Below are positions 24,835-33,483 of a stretch of DNA of 64,000 nucleotides, one piece after another. How positions within the stretch are numbered: the stretch's first letter is position 1; each line of letters starts with the position of its first letter. The notes under the pieces were generated by a model. It searched no databases and was not told where the DNA came from. It was given only the letters and a program-made list of their open reading frames with translations. The translations under genes were made by a program, and so were the position numbers. Origin of the DNA: Cellulosimicrobium funkei (GTDB lineage Bacteria > Actinomycetota > Actinomycetes > Actinomycetales > Cellulomonadaceae); the NCBI RefSeq assembly GCF_004519295.1, contig NZ_SOZH01000012.1, positions 1 to 64,000 on the forward strand. The letters are read 5' to 3'.

Positions 24835-26384
24835 CGGGAGGCTCCCTCGTGCCACAGGCCCTGGCGGGCGTTGAGCAGCTGGCGGTCGAATCCGACACGG
24901 ACGAGGTCGTCGACGAACGACGGCGCGTTCGCAGGGACGGCGCGCCCGTCGGCCCCCGGGACGAAGACGTCGGTGACGTTGTAGGGGTTCTCGCGCTCTC
25001 CCTTGACGGGTTCGATGATCTGGGAGATGAACCGGTGGGGCGCGCCCGAGTCGTCCCTCTCGACGGAGATGTAGATGATCAGGTCGATGGTCTGCGCGAT
25101 CTGCCGGTAGGCGTAGGTCTCCGACAGCGTCTTGTCCTTGGCCGCGATCCCGGCGAGACGTTCGATGGCGTCGCGCGCGGCGTCCGCGTGGACCGTGCTC
25201 ATCGAGCCGTTGCCGCCCTGCATGGCTTCGAACATCGCGACGACCTCTTGCCCGCGTACCTCACCGACGATGATGCGGTCGATGTTGTGGCGAAGGGCCT
25301 TCTCGAGTGCCATGGAGGTGGTGATGGCGCCAGCACGCGTGCCGGCGGCGGTGAGCTCTCCCGATCCTGGTCGTGCCTGCTGAGCGAAGACGCGCCCGTG
25401 GCGCTCGGGCTCTTCATGGAGGTAGAGCTCGAAGTCGGTCTCGATCGTCGCGATGGACTCCATCGGGGGCAGGGCGCTGGCCAGGCCTCGAAGGAGGGTG
25501 GTCTTGCCCGATCCCTGGCCCTGGCCGGCGATCACGAAGGTCTTGCGGGCCAGGACCGCGCTCTTCAGGAACTCCTCGAGCACGCGGTCGATGGTGCCGA
25601 GGTCGCGCAGGATCGGGAGATCGACTTCCTTCAGGTGCTGCAGTCGGATGGTGACGCGCGGGCGAGGGGTGACCCAGGCCGCAGCGGCGAGGCGGGCTCG
25701 TCCCGGAAGCGGCATCTCCAGGTGCGGGCTGGACCTGGTGAAGGTGTGCTCGATGTTCGGGTCACGCGCGGCGAGGAACGCGACGAACGCGATCAGGTCG
25801 TCGTCGGAGTCCGCGACGGGCGCGACCCACTCGTGGCTGCCGTCCGCGAACAGCAGCAGGACCCGGTCGTGGCCGGAGATCTCGATGTTGACCACGTTCT
25901 CGCGGTCCACGAGGGGCTGCAGTCGCCCGAGGCGGAACATCGCGTCGAACAGCGCCTTGAGCAGCCGCCGCTCGTAGTCGGCGTCGAGGGCAGGCAGGTT
26001 GCGTGCCAGGCGCCTCTCGCTCTCGTCCTTCACGACCTGCTGGATGTGACGCTGGCCGAGCGCCTCGCGCGCGGCGACATCGGTACCGCCGACGCCTCGG
26101 GCTTCGAGGTCATCGGTGAGGCGACGAGAGACCTCCTCGCGCAGCTCGCGGACGGTGCGCCAGAACTCACGGTCCGCAGCGGCGTCGACTACTTCGCCCG
26201 CGGCAGTGGCCGGCAGGCTCGTCGGAACGTCTCCGCCGCCGGGCTGGCTGGCTGGATGGTTCGTGGCCGGCGCCAGCGCCGAGGTCCCTGCGAGCGCGGC
26301 GCGGACGTCGACGGAGGCCGGGCGGCTGCGGAACATCGGCAGTGCGGCGAGGTCCTGCTCCTCGCGCTGGGTCTCGGTGGTCAT
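24831..26384 (-). CDS. tadA: TadA/CpaF-type pilus assembly ATPase
   Basis: A 517-residue secretion ATPase of the GspE/VirB11 superfamily. A ~100-residue N-terminal extension, the conserved N domain, then Walker A GQGQGSGKT (287-295), the Asp-box region (ATIETDFELYLHE), a Walker-B-type IVGEVRGQEV and the His-box GSMSTVHAD. It powers Flp polymerisation through TadB and TadC. ATGA overlaps on both sides. Confidence 0.9.
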   Translation of the reverse strand: MTTETQREEQDLAALPMFRSRPASVDVRAALAGTSALAPATNHPASQPGGGDVPTSLPATAAGEVVDAAADREFWRTVRELREEVSRRLTDDLEARGVGGTDVAAREALGQRHIQQVVKDESERRLARNLPALDADYERRLLKALFDAMFRLGRLQPLVDRENVVNIEISGHDRVLLLFADGSHEWVAPVADSDDDLIAFVAFLAARDPNIEHTFTRSSPHLEMPLPGRARLAAAAWVTPRPRVTIRLQHLKEVDLPILRDLGTIDRVLEEFLKSAVLARKTFVIAGQGQGSGKTTLLRGLASALPPMESIATIETDFELYLHEEPERHGRVFAQQARPGSGELTAAGTRAGAITTSMALEKALRHNIDRIIVGEVRGQEVVAMFEAMQGGNGSMSTVHADAARDAIERLAGIAAKDKTLSETYAYRQIAQTIDLIIYISVERDDSGAPHRFISQIIEPVKGERENPYNVTDVFVPGADGRAVPANAPSFVDDLVRVGFDRQLLNARQGLWHEGASR

Positions 26385-27220
26385 GAGCGTGCTCCTACGG
26401 GTGCATCGAGCCGAGCCCGGCGCGCGGCGACCCGGGCCTGGATGGCACTGATGGTGGGCGGGATAGAGCGCACGAGGGCGGACCGCGTGAACTTCCCGGC
26501 TGGGGCTCCGTTGGCGAGCACGTCGGCCGCCGGGCCGTCGGCCGCGATCGTCTCGCTCAGCGGGCTGAGCTCCGTCAGACGCGAGATCTCGGCCACCGAG
26601 TGCGGCTGGCCAGGACCGACGACGAGCAGGCCGAGGTTCGACAGCTCGCGCGCGCTCGCGTCCTGACCCTGGGCGCGCTCGGCGTGCAGCTGCACGGTGA
26701 CAGCGATGTTCGCGAGGCTCGAACGCGTGGTGAGCAGCACGAGATCGGCGGCGGCGATGAGCGGGTCTCGCTCGTCACGGCCAGCGCTGATGCGGCCGAG
26801 GTCGACGATGACGTCCACTCCCCCGCGCTCGAGGGAGACGAGGTGCTCGGCCAGCGGCCGCCAGACCTCGCGCAGGATGGGTGACATCTGCGGCCCGGCG
26901 ATCCCGGGCAGCAGGGCCTTGGTCTCGTTGACGCCGTCGAGACCCGAGAGCGCCTTCCACGGAAGGTTGGCCGCCTGCTGCGGGTGGTAGGTCTGCTGCC
27001 ACAGGTCGGAGAGATCCCCCTTGGTCGCGTACGAGATCGCGAGGTCGCGAAGGCCCTTCTCGGCGTCGACCTGGCCCTGGAGCAGACCAGGGATGACCGT
27101 CGACCCCGCGATGTCGGCCTCGACGTAGAGCGCGGGGCGCGGCCAAAGCAGGGTCAGGGCGAGGGCGGTCGTGGTGACGCCGGGAGAGCCCTTGGCGGAG
27201 GCGAGTGCGATGACGGCCAC
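26381..27220 (-). CDS. tadZ: TadZ/CpaE-like ParA-family protein
   Basis: A 279-residue protein of the ParA/MinD superfamily with a deviant Walker A (ASAKGSPGVTTTALAL) in which the usual GK is replaced by GV, as in many TadZ/CpaE proteins that localise the pilus rather than hydrolyse ATP strongly. No receiver domain. GTG start 2 nt after the cpaB stop. Confidence 0.75.
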   Translation of the reverse strand: MAVIALASAKGSPGVTTTALALTLLWPRPALYVEADIAGSTVIPGLLQGQVDAEKGLRDLAISYATKGDLSDLWQQTYHPQQAANLPWKALSGLDGVNETKALLPGIAGPQMSPILREVWRPLAEHLVSLERGGVDVIVDLGRISAGRDERDPLIAAADLVLLTTRSSLANIAVTVQLHAERAQGQDASARELSNLGLLVVGPGQPHSVAEISRLTELSPLSETIAADGPAADVLANGAPAGKFTRSALVRSIPPTISAIQARVAARRARLDAPVGARS

Positions 27221-27221
27221 G

Positions 27222-27914
27222 TCAGTTCTCCAGAGAGTCGAGGACCAGGGCTACGCGGCCGGTCGCGGAGCGGGCGGCGAGGCCCGCGGCGTCGGAACTG
27301 TCGACCTGGACGTTGACGATCGTCTGGTCCACGTTCTGCGCGCTCGGCTCGACGGAGACGACGACGGCCTCGATCGCTCGCGGCTCCTCGACGGGGGGCT
27401 CGCCCTGGTTGACCGGCGTCTCGACGATGCGGACCTGGTCGCCGGCGTGCAGCGTCTCGGTGGGCATCTGGTAGCTCGCCAGCGCGACACCGACGATGGA
27501 CTCCCCGGTGGGCGGCGTGAGCACGTCGACGACGCCCGCGGGGGTGAGGATGCTTCCGGGGAGCAGGTCGACGGCGGCGCGCTGTCCGATGAGGCTGCCG
27601 ATCTCCTCGGCCGGCACCGTGGACAGCGTCGTGGGACCGGCGGGCAGATCAACTGCGGTGAGGTCCTCGGCCGCGATGACGTCGCCTCGCGAGACGGGGC
27701 CGGCGACAGCCACGACCTGGACGGTGTCGCCGAGCGTGGTGACGAGGTAGTAGCTCGTCAGGCCGCCGAGCGCGATGAGCGCTGCGCCGAGGCCGTAGAT
27801 GGCCGGACGACGTGAGAGCTTGGTCGTCTTCGCCGGTGGTGCCGGCATCTGCACCGAAGGCGCGGTGTCTGCCGCGCGCCGGGCCTCGACGCGGGTCTGG
27901 GTGGGCGTGCTCAT
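27222..27914 (-). CDS. CpaB/RcpC-like SAF-domain protein
   Basis: A 230-residue protein with one membrane helix (about 38-60) and an exported SAF domain (VAVAGPVSRGDVIAAEDLT; later LLPGSILTPAGV), the arrangement of CpaB/RcpC. In actinobacteria without an outer membrane it probably helps guide or anchor the pilus at the cell wall. ATGA overlap with the upstream partner gene. Confidence 0.75.
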   Translation of the reverse strand: MSTPTQTRVEARRAADTAPSVQMPAPPAKTTKLSRRPAIYGLGAALIALGGLTSYYLVTTLGDTVQVVAVAGPVSRGDVIAAEDLTAVDLPAGPTTLSTVPAEEIGSLIGQRAAVDLLPGSILTPAGVVDVLTPPTGESIVGVALASYQMPTETLHAGDQVRIVETPVNQGEPPVEEPRAIEAVVVSVEPSAQNVDQTIVNVQVDSSDAAGLAARSATGRVALVLDSLEN

Positions 27915-28621
27915 CTCTTCTTCTCCCCCTGCTGCTTGAGGTATGCGGACAGGACAACGGTGGCGAGGTGGCTGCGGTCCTTGGCCCCGGTCTCGGTCAC
28001 GAGCGAGTCCAGGACGGTCTGGTTGTGCTGGGTGACCCGGAGCACGAGCTGCGTGGGCGCGCCCAGGTTCTCCTGGGGAGCTCGCTTCCGAGCGGGCGCC
28101 CGGTCGAACAGCGACTTCGGCGCCGGCCCCACCAGCGACTCGCCGACCAACCCCCGCAGGCGCGCGTACGGGTCGGCGGCGTCGTGATCGATGAGGGCAT
28201 CGATGGCGTCGAAGTACAGAAGGGTGTTCTCGGTGCCGAGCTCGGCGCGCCGCTCGTTGAACTCGGCCCGCAACACGGAGGGGACATAGACCGGGTAGTT
28301 GTGCTTCGGCTCGCGCTCGGGCGCGCTCGCGTCCGCCCCCTTCTTGGCGCTGCGCGTGCGCCGCGGCCGCGAGGTCGTGGCCTTCTTCGCGCCACTGTCA
28401 TCGGCCGCGGCCGCCGGGTCCGCTTCGCTGCGGGAGGCGGGCTCGGGCGTGCGAGTCTGCTCTTCTTCCTGCACCTGCTCGGCCGCGAGCTCCTCGGCCA
28501 GAGCGTCGGCACCGACGCTCGGAGTTACCGGGGAAAGAGAGCCGACGAGACCGGAAGTGCGGCCCGTCCCGAACACGCCCCCCAGGTCCTTGGGCGGGAG
28601 CCCCTTGCGCTGCGCGTTCAT
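27911..28621 (-). CDS. Probable ParB-type partition partner (RHH-like)
   Basis: A 236-residue protein directly after parA with an ATGA overlap. A disordered, charged N-terminal ~95 residues (including RPRRTRSAKKG) precedes a conserved-looking domain (YPVYVPSVLRAEFNERRAEL) and a C-terminal segment (PTQLVLRVTQHNQTVLDSLV, then KDRSHLATVVLSAYL) with a ribbon-helix-helix look. Position and charge suggest the centromere-binding partner of ParA; it lacks classical ParB motifs. Confidence 0.55.
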   Translation of the reverse strand: MNAQRKGLPPKDLGGVFGTGRTSGLVGSLSPVTPSVGADALAEELAAEQVQEEEQTRTPEPASRSEADPAAAADDSGAKKATTSRPRRTRSAKKGADASAPEREPKHNYPVYVPSVLRAEFNERRAELGTENTLLYFDAIDALIDHDAADPYARLRGLVGESLVGPAPKSLFDRAPARKRAPQENLGAPTQLVLRVTQHNQTVLDSLVTETGAKDRSHLATVVLSAYLKQQGEKKR

Positions 28622-29610
28622 GCCTGGCCCTCCCCTACTGCCGCCGCGGCGACGTCCTCTTCGTGCTGGAGCTTGGTGACGATCTGCTGGGTGAGCGTCT
28701 GGTAGTCCCCCGCGAGGCTCGACACCGAGCCGGCGACCCGCTCCTCTGTCTCGTCCGCCTGTCCGACGTTGGTCGCGACCTCTTCACCGGCGACCTTGAG
28801 CCGCAGCGACTCCCACCACTTGGGCTGGTCGGCTGCCTCTTGCTCGAGCTCGTGGACCAGGAGCCCGGCGTTACGTGCCTGGATCGCAGGTGCCTGAGCC
28901 CATCGGATGTAGGCATCGAATAGCGGCTCGGCGGTGCCGAGGTCGGCAGCGATGTCGCGCCGCGCACGCTCGCGGATCTTGGTGCCTGACGACGCGGTGG
29001 CGAAGAGCACGATGCCGAGAAGCCCGAGGGTCGGGTTCGACTCCAGGGCGACCTGGTATCGCTCGGCGAGCAAGCGGACGCTCTTCCTGGACGAGGCATC
29101 GGCCTGCGTCGGAATGAGCAGCCAGCGCGAGGCCGCGAGCGCGATCTCCTGGAGGAGGTCACCCATCGGAGGGCAGTCGATCAGGACGACGTCGTAGCGC
29201 TCGGCGATGGGTGCGAGCGAGATCGCGAGGCTGTTGAGCACCTTCTCTCGCTGCTCGTTGGTCGAGGCCGCGGCCCTGCGCTGCTCCAGCAGCCAGGCGA
29301 GCTCCTTGGTGTGCTCCCCCGCCATCACGACGTCGAGGTTCGGCCGGATGCCCTTCGTGGGCTCGAGCGGCTTGCCCGTCAGGATGGCGGTCAGGAGGGC
29401 CTGCCCGTCATCCGACTTCTGGTCGTACGTGTAGCCGAGGTCCTCGCCGAGGTTGTCCTGTGAGTCGAGGCCGATCAGCAGCACTCGGAGGCCCGCAGCT
29501 GCGAGCAGGCCGCCGACGTTCGCGGTGATGGCAGTCTTGCCAACTCCACCCTTGGAGTTGGCGACCGTGATCACTCTTCGGAGGAGGATACGGACTAGTG
29601 GTGGAAGCAT
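28618..29610 (-). CDS. parA: ParA-family partition ATPase
   Basis: A 330-residue protein with VITVANSKGGVGKT (deviant Walker A, 13-26), LIGLDSQDNLGEDLGYTYD and VVLIDCPPMGD (Walker B), the ParA/Soj signature. ATG 29610 gives 12 residues before the first strand; GTG 29574 is a possible alternative. It opens the minus-strand operon that continues into the Tad genes, so partition and pilus genes are linked. Confidence 0.85.
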   Translation of the reverse strand: MLPPLVRILLRRVITVANSKGGVGKTAITANVGGLLAAAGLRVLLIGLDSQDNLGEDLGYTYDQKSDDGQALLTAILTGKPLEPTKGIRPNLDVVMAGEHTKELAWLLEQRRAAASTNEQREKVLNSLAISLAPIAERYDVVLIDCPPMGDLLQEIALAASRWLLIPTQADASSRKSVRLLAERYQVALESNPTLGLLGIVLFATASSGTKIRERARRDIAADLGTAEPLFDAYIRWAQAPAIQARNAGLLVHELEQEAADQPKWWESLRLKVAGEEVATNVGQADETEERVAGSVSSLAGDYQTLTQQIVTKLQHEEDVAAAAVGEGQA

Positions 29611-30071
29611 CGTGATCGCTCTCGGTTGACACCATGATGACTCCGGGTGAGAGGTGTTGGCCTCCCTGCGGCGCAGCATGGAGTTATGGCAGGTACAGGG
29701 CGAACACTACGCGTGTCAAACACGACCCACAAGCGTAAGACGCGTGATGCTCTTGTCGATCTAACATGGCCAGCCGTCAGTAGGCACACAAGCATCAAAC
29801 ACAAGACGTACTACAGGGACGCAAGTGGGCAGCAATAAGCATGTTGAAAGCCACGGGGTAGCCAGTAGACCCAGCACGTACGGAAGATGTGTCCGAAGCG
29901 AACATCCAATGGAGGGATCGCCTGTCCCGCACGGTACGTCGGTGGGCTGGTCACCATGCCCCTTCGATTCCTGCCCCGAGGCCGGGCACCAGCCGCGGCG
30001 ACTTGCGGGCGCCTCTGGCGGCCGTTCTCGCGTCGCCCGGACGAAGACACCGGGGGAGGGTTGATCGGGCC
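29611..30071. other. Less GC-rich intergenic region upstream of parA (candidate centromere)
   Basis: About 460 bp without a believable gene. 29690-29900 is visibly less GC-rich than its surroundings. It holds CACAAGCGTAAGACGCG and CACAAGCATCAAACACA as imperfect repeats, two CAAACAC cores and a GTGTcaaACAC palindrome. TTGACA (minus strand, 29720-29715) is a plausible -35 for parA. A par centromere would be expected here. Confidence 0.4.
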
Positions 30072-30896
30072 CTACAGGGCCGCCTGGACCGCTCTGGCGA
30101 GACGGCGGACGGCGCGGCTCGCTCGCGCTCGGAGCGCGGCGTGCGAGATGCCGAGCTGGCGGGCGACGCACTCCTGGTATCGGCCAGTCTGGAGCTCTGC
30201 GTACTCGGGGCGGTCTGGATCGGGTGCGTAGAGGCGCTCCAGCAGAAGTGCGTCGTCGGAAGAGAGCGCCTGGATGTCGACGCCCCACGCAATGAGCCGA
30301 AGAACTTCACCGGTCGGTCCGAGGTCGAGGTGCGAGATCTCTTCGATCGAGATGGGGGAGTGGGTCTCCCTGTCCGCGAGGGATCGACCTTGGCCGCCGT
30401 CGAGCAGGCCGACGGGGTCGGCGACGGCGACGGTGACGATTCTGCGGTGTGCGGCGCTGGCGCGGGCGGTTCCGGCGACGGACTCGAGCGTCCTCGACCA
30501 CAGCCGCCGAGCGATGTTCGACGGGTTGCGCGCCACGTCATATGTGGCGATCGCAGACCACATCGCGGCCGTAGCGTCGGAGGTGGCCTCGTCGAGATCC
30601 TCGTAGCGGCCCCGGCAGCGCCGAGCCATGCGCGCGATAGCCGGGAGCATGCACTGCAGCACCAGGCGGCCTGCGGGGTAGTCGCCGCGCGCTCGCTCCT
30701 CAAGGAGCGCGGCGAAGATCTCGTCGGCCTCAGGGGCCGTGAAGCGCGCCTTGCCGGGGGCGCCGCCGTCGATGCGCGCCATCGGCGCGAGGGCGGGCCA
30801 GCGCTGGATCCAGTCGTCGACGCGGTCGGCGAAGTCGCCCTGCTCGATGAGTGCGGCCCACTCGCGGTCGAGCTCGTGAAGTGTCTGTGCGGACAT
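30072..30896 (-). CDS. Divergent sigma-factor-like protein
   Basis: A 274-residue protein. Residues ~75-145 (LVLQCMLPAIARMARRCRGR, DLDEATSDATAAMWSAIATYD, then NIARRLWSRTL) have the helical pattern of sigma-70 region 2; residues ~210-270 (SSDDALLLERLYAP, ARQLGISHAALRARASRAVRRL) resemble region 4 with its HTH. Regions 1 and 3 are missing, as in ECF factors, but it is longer and unlike named groups. GGGAG lies 7 nt before ATG 30896. It sits divergently between the pilus and secretion operons, with a CRP/GlxR-type palindrome 83 bp upstream. It is the obvious candidate for reading box B. Confidence 0.6.
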   Translation of the reverse strand: MSAQTLHELDREWAALIEQGDFADRVDDWIQRWPALAPMARIDGGAPGKARFTAPEADEIFAALLEERARGDYPAGRLVLQCMLPAIARMARRCRGRYEDLDEATSDATAAMWSAIATYDVARNPSNIARRLWSRTLESVAGTARASAAHRRIVTVAVADPVGLLDGGQGRSLADRETHSPISIEEISHLDLGPTGEVLRLIAWGVDIQALSSDDALLLERLYAPDPDRPEYAELQTGRYQECVARQLGISHAALRARASRAVRRLARAVQAAL

Positions 30897-30978
30897 GTTG
30901 AATCTCCCCTCGAACGTCCGCACTTGACGTTCCTCACGGGGTGTTGCCCGGACCTGTTGCTCACGACCTAGCGCAGAG

Positions 30979-30994
30979 TGTGATCTAGATCACA
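30979..30994. promoter_or_regulatory. Perfect CRP/GlxR-type palindrome TGTGATCTAGATCACA
   Basis: A 16-bp perfect palindrome matching TGTGA-N6-TCACA, the consensus of CRP and of actinobacterial GlxR. It lies 83 bp before the sigma-like start (minus) and 78 bp before box B site 4 (plus). A chromosomal cAMP-responsive regulator could thus set expression of the sigma-like gene, the T4SS operon, or both. Confidence 0.7.
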
Positions 30995-31071
30995 TTGACT
31001 CCGCCTCGATGTTTCCGCAGGTCAGTGGCCATTTCGCAGACTGTGGCCCAACCGGACCGCGCGCTGGGTGA

Positions 31072-31100
31072 TGTCACACGGCTTCCCTCGGGACCCGTTG
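31072..31100 (+). promoter_or_regulatory. Box B site 4
   Basis: TGTCACACG-N14-CCGTTG exactly, 44 nt before ATG 31145, the first gene of the type IV secretion operon. Confidence 0.7.
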
Positions 31101-31144
31101 GTTGTGGGTGAGGAACCACTACTACGAGTGCCAGGAGCGCGGAG

Positions 31145-31438
31145 ATGACATCTATGCCCGACGTCTACAGCGACCCGGAGGGCGCCTGCATCCTCGACCT
31201 GTCGACCGTGATGTCGGCACGGCGCGAGGTGGGGCCCGTCGTCTCGCGCCTTGTCGACGACCTGCGTGAGCAGCTGGGCCGCGACCCGCTGGGAAGCGAG
31301 TCGAGCGCGCAGACGGCGCGCGCGCTGAACGCGGCGCTCACGAGCGCGCGGGCCCAGCAGGGACGCGAGGCGCGCGGTCGAATCGACGCGCACCTCGCGG
31401 CGATCCCGGACGAAGACTCCGTCGGGAGCGCGACATGA
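31145..31438 (+). CDS. Small hypothetical protein, first gene of T4SS operon
   Basis: A 97-residue acidic, helical soluble protein (LDLSTVMSARREVGPVVSRL). AGGAG lies 7 nt before ATG 31145; ATG 31154 is an in-frame alternative. ATGA overlap with the VirB8-like gene. Possibly a chaperone or regulator of the secretion channel; no family recognised. Confidence 0.6.
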   Translation: MTSMPDVYSDPEGACILDLSTVMSARREVGPVVSRLVDDLREQLGRDPLGSESSAQTARALNAALTSARAQQGREARGRIDAHLAAIPDEDSVGSAT

Positions 31439-32505
31439 GCCCCCTCACGACGAAGAGACGGCGGGAGCGCGTGCCCGCGGAACGGCACAGGCCGGCCCAC
31501 GCGAACACACCCCCGCCCACCGAGCCGAACTACGGCACACCGGAGCCGGTGCGCACCAACGCCTGGACAGGGGGCACGGCTCTGACGGCCAAGGCAGCGA
31601 CCGCCGGCCTGTGGTGCCTGGTCGCCATGGGGCCGCTCGGCCTCGGAATCTCCTTGGCGGGCGGCTCGTCGAGCGCACCCCCGCCCGTGCCGGCCAGCAC
31701 CACGGACGTGGCCTGGTCTGAGGCCAGCGTCGCGGGGGAGCGCGCCCGGGTGCTGGTGGAGACCTGGCTGACCGCCTCGCGCGAGGACAGCGATCGCCTC
31801 GCAGAGCTCTACGCCGGCGACACGGGACGCCTCCCCGAGGTCGGGGAGACCGTGCGCGACGTCGCCGTCGCCTCCGTCACGGAGGGGGAGCGGGGCGTCT
31901 GGTCGATCACTGTCGGCGTCGACGTCCAGGTCCCTGCCGCTGAGGGCACCGAGGACGAACCCACCTGGTCCCGCCGCTACTTCGCCGTGCCCATCCAGGT
32001 CGCGGTGACCGAGTCGGGCGCCGCGGCTCAGGCGCTGACGCTGCCGGCGCCGGTCGCTGGCCCGGCCGTCGGGGAGGGCACGGCCCTGGAGTACCCGGTC
32101 TCAGTCCCCACGACCGGCGCGCTCAGCGAGGCGGTGACGCAGTTTCTCGCGGCCATGCTCGCGGGGGAGGGCGACATCTCGCGCTTCACGAGCCCGGGCG
32201 TCGTCGTGTCGGCGGTGGTGCCCGCGCCGTACACCGCGGTCGACCTCCGCCGCCTCGACGCGACGACGGCGGTCGAGGACGAGGCCACCCCGGCTGAGGG
32301 CCAAGTCGTGCACGTGCATGCGCGGGTGGAACTCGCCCGCGTGGACGGTCAGGCGAGCACCGCCGAGTACGGCGTCGAGCTCACCGCGCGTGCCGGTCGG
32401 TGGGAGGTCAGCGACCTCACGCCCTTCCCCAACCTCCGCCTCGCCGACGGCGAGACGGTCACACCCGCGGCAGAAGCCGCTGACGAAGGAGAGATCAATG
32501 GTTGA
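31435..32505 (+). CDS. TcpC/VirB8-like conjugation protein
   Basis: A 356-residue protein with a cytoplasmic N-terminus, one membrane helix (about 55-80), then two domains with NTF2-like repeats (ARVLVETWLTASREDSDRL; EAVTQFLAAMLAGEGDISRF), the pattern of TcpC/VirB8-type proteins of Gram-positive conjugation systems, which form the channel core. It overlaps the next gene by 8 bp. Confidence 0.7.
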   Translation: MSPLTTKRRRERVPAERHRPAHANTPPPTEPNYGTPEPVRTNAWTGGTALTAKAATAGLWCLVAMGPLGLGISLAGGSSSAPPPVPASTTDVAWSEASVAGERARVLVETWLTASREDSDRLAELYAGDTGRLPEVGETVRDVAVASVTEGERGVWSITVGVDVQVPAAEGTEDEPTWSRRYFAVPIQVAVTESGAAAQALTLPAPVAGPAVGEGTALEYPVSVPTTGALSEAVTQFLAAMLAGEGDISRFTSPGVVVSAVVPAPYTAVDLRRLDATTAVEDEATPAEGQVVHVHARVELARVDGQASTAEYGVELTARAGRWEVSDLTPFPNLRLADGETVTPAAEAADEGEING

Positions 32506-32866
32506 CATCGTGGTGCCCGCGGCGATCACGCGGGCTACGGAGCAGGTCTTCGCGTCCGGGGGCGCGCTCCACGGAGCCGGCCCGGTCCCGACGGCGAGCA
32601 TCTGGGACATCGTCAACGACCAGACCGCGCAGGCGACGGGGGCGGTGAAGGCCGTCATCGGACTGGCTGCCGTGGTGATCATCCTCGTCATCTTCGTCAA
32701 GGCGCGTGGCGCCGTCGGAGCTCTCATCGGTGCCGGTCTCGTGGCCGCAGTCGCCCTGTGGCTCGTCGTGTTCGGCGGCGTGGACATGATCGCGGGCTCG
32801 GTCGACGAGACGATCCAGTCCGCTCCGCCCTCCCTCACGCAGCTCGACCGCGTCGACGCCCAGTAA
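32498..32866 (+). CDS. Small two-helix T4SS membrane protein
   Basis: A 122-residue protein. A soluble N-terminal ~45 residues are followed by two hydrophobic helices (VIGLAAVVIILVIFVKA; GALIGAGLVAAVALWLVVF), then a short polar tail. AAGGAG lies 6 nt before ATG 32498. Size, topology and place suggest a VirB2-like subunit or TcpD-like protein of the channel. Confidence 0.6.
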   Translation: MVDIVVPAAITRATEQVFASGGALHGAGPVPTASIWDIVNDQTAQATGAVKAVIGLAAVVIILVIFVKARGAVGALIGAGLVAAVALWLVVFGGVDMIAGSVDETIQSAPPSLTQLDRVDAQ

Positions 32867-32910
32867 TCCGCGAACGGCGCGTGCCGTCGTGCCCCTGAGA
32901 GGAGGACGCC

Positions 32911-33483
32911 ATGTCCGAGGAGATCGAGAGCGCCAAGTTCTACACGCGTGCGCGTCGAATCCCGATCCTGATCGGTCGCCTGCATGACGGCACGGCCATC
33001 CCGGGCGGCCCCTACACGATCACCCAGCTCGCGGTGGGCGGTGGTAGCGCGCTCGTGATGGCCAAGACCACCGCGATCTGGGCGGTCTTCGGCCTGCTGA
33101 TCAACGTCGTCGTCTTCGTCGCCGTGGTCCTGGGCCTGACGTTTCTCGCGGGCCGGCTGCCGTCCACCGGGCGTAACCCGATCGCGTGGGCTGCGGACGG
33201 CCTTGGGCTGCTCATCAGCACTCCCGGCGGCGTCCAGAACGGGCGGGCGATGCGCGTTGCTCGGCCTCACGCGGTTCGACACCAGATCGCCGCGAGCGGC
33301 GGTGTGAGCGCCACCCGAGCGACCACGGCCGCGCCTGCACAGACCGCCGCGGTGGCTGAGGAACCGCCTGCCGCGGCGGCCGAGGTAGTTGAGGTAGCCG
33401 GCACAGCACCATCACAGCTGACGGGCGTCGGGCGCCTTCTCGCGTCCGCCGTCGCAGGGAAGGACTCGAACCATGATGCGTAG
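32911..33483 (+). CDS. TcpE/VirB3-like membrane protein
   Basis: A 190-residue protein. A basic amphipathic N-terminus (FYTRARRIPILIGRL), two adjacent membrane helices (about 45-85) and an Ala/Pro-rich tail. TcpE/PrgI/VirB3 proteins have this topology and sit just before the VirB4 ATPase, as here: the next gene starts inside its last codons. Confidence 0.7.
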   Translation: MSEEIESAKFYTRARRIPILIGRLHDGTAIPGGPYTITQLAVGGGSALVMAKTTAIWAVFGLLINVVVFVAVVLGLTFLAGRLPSTGRNPIAWAADGLGLLISTPGGVQNGRAMRVARPHAVRHQIAASGGVSATRATTAAPAQTAAVAEEPPAAAAEVVEVAGTAPSQLTGVGRLLASAVAGKDSNHDA

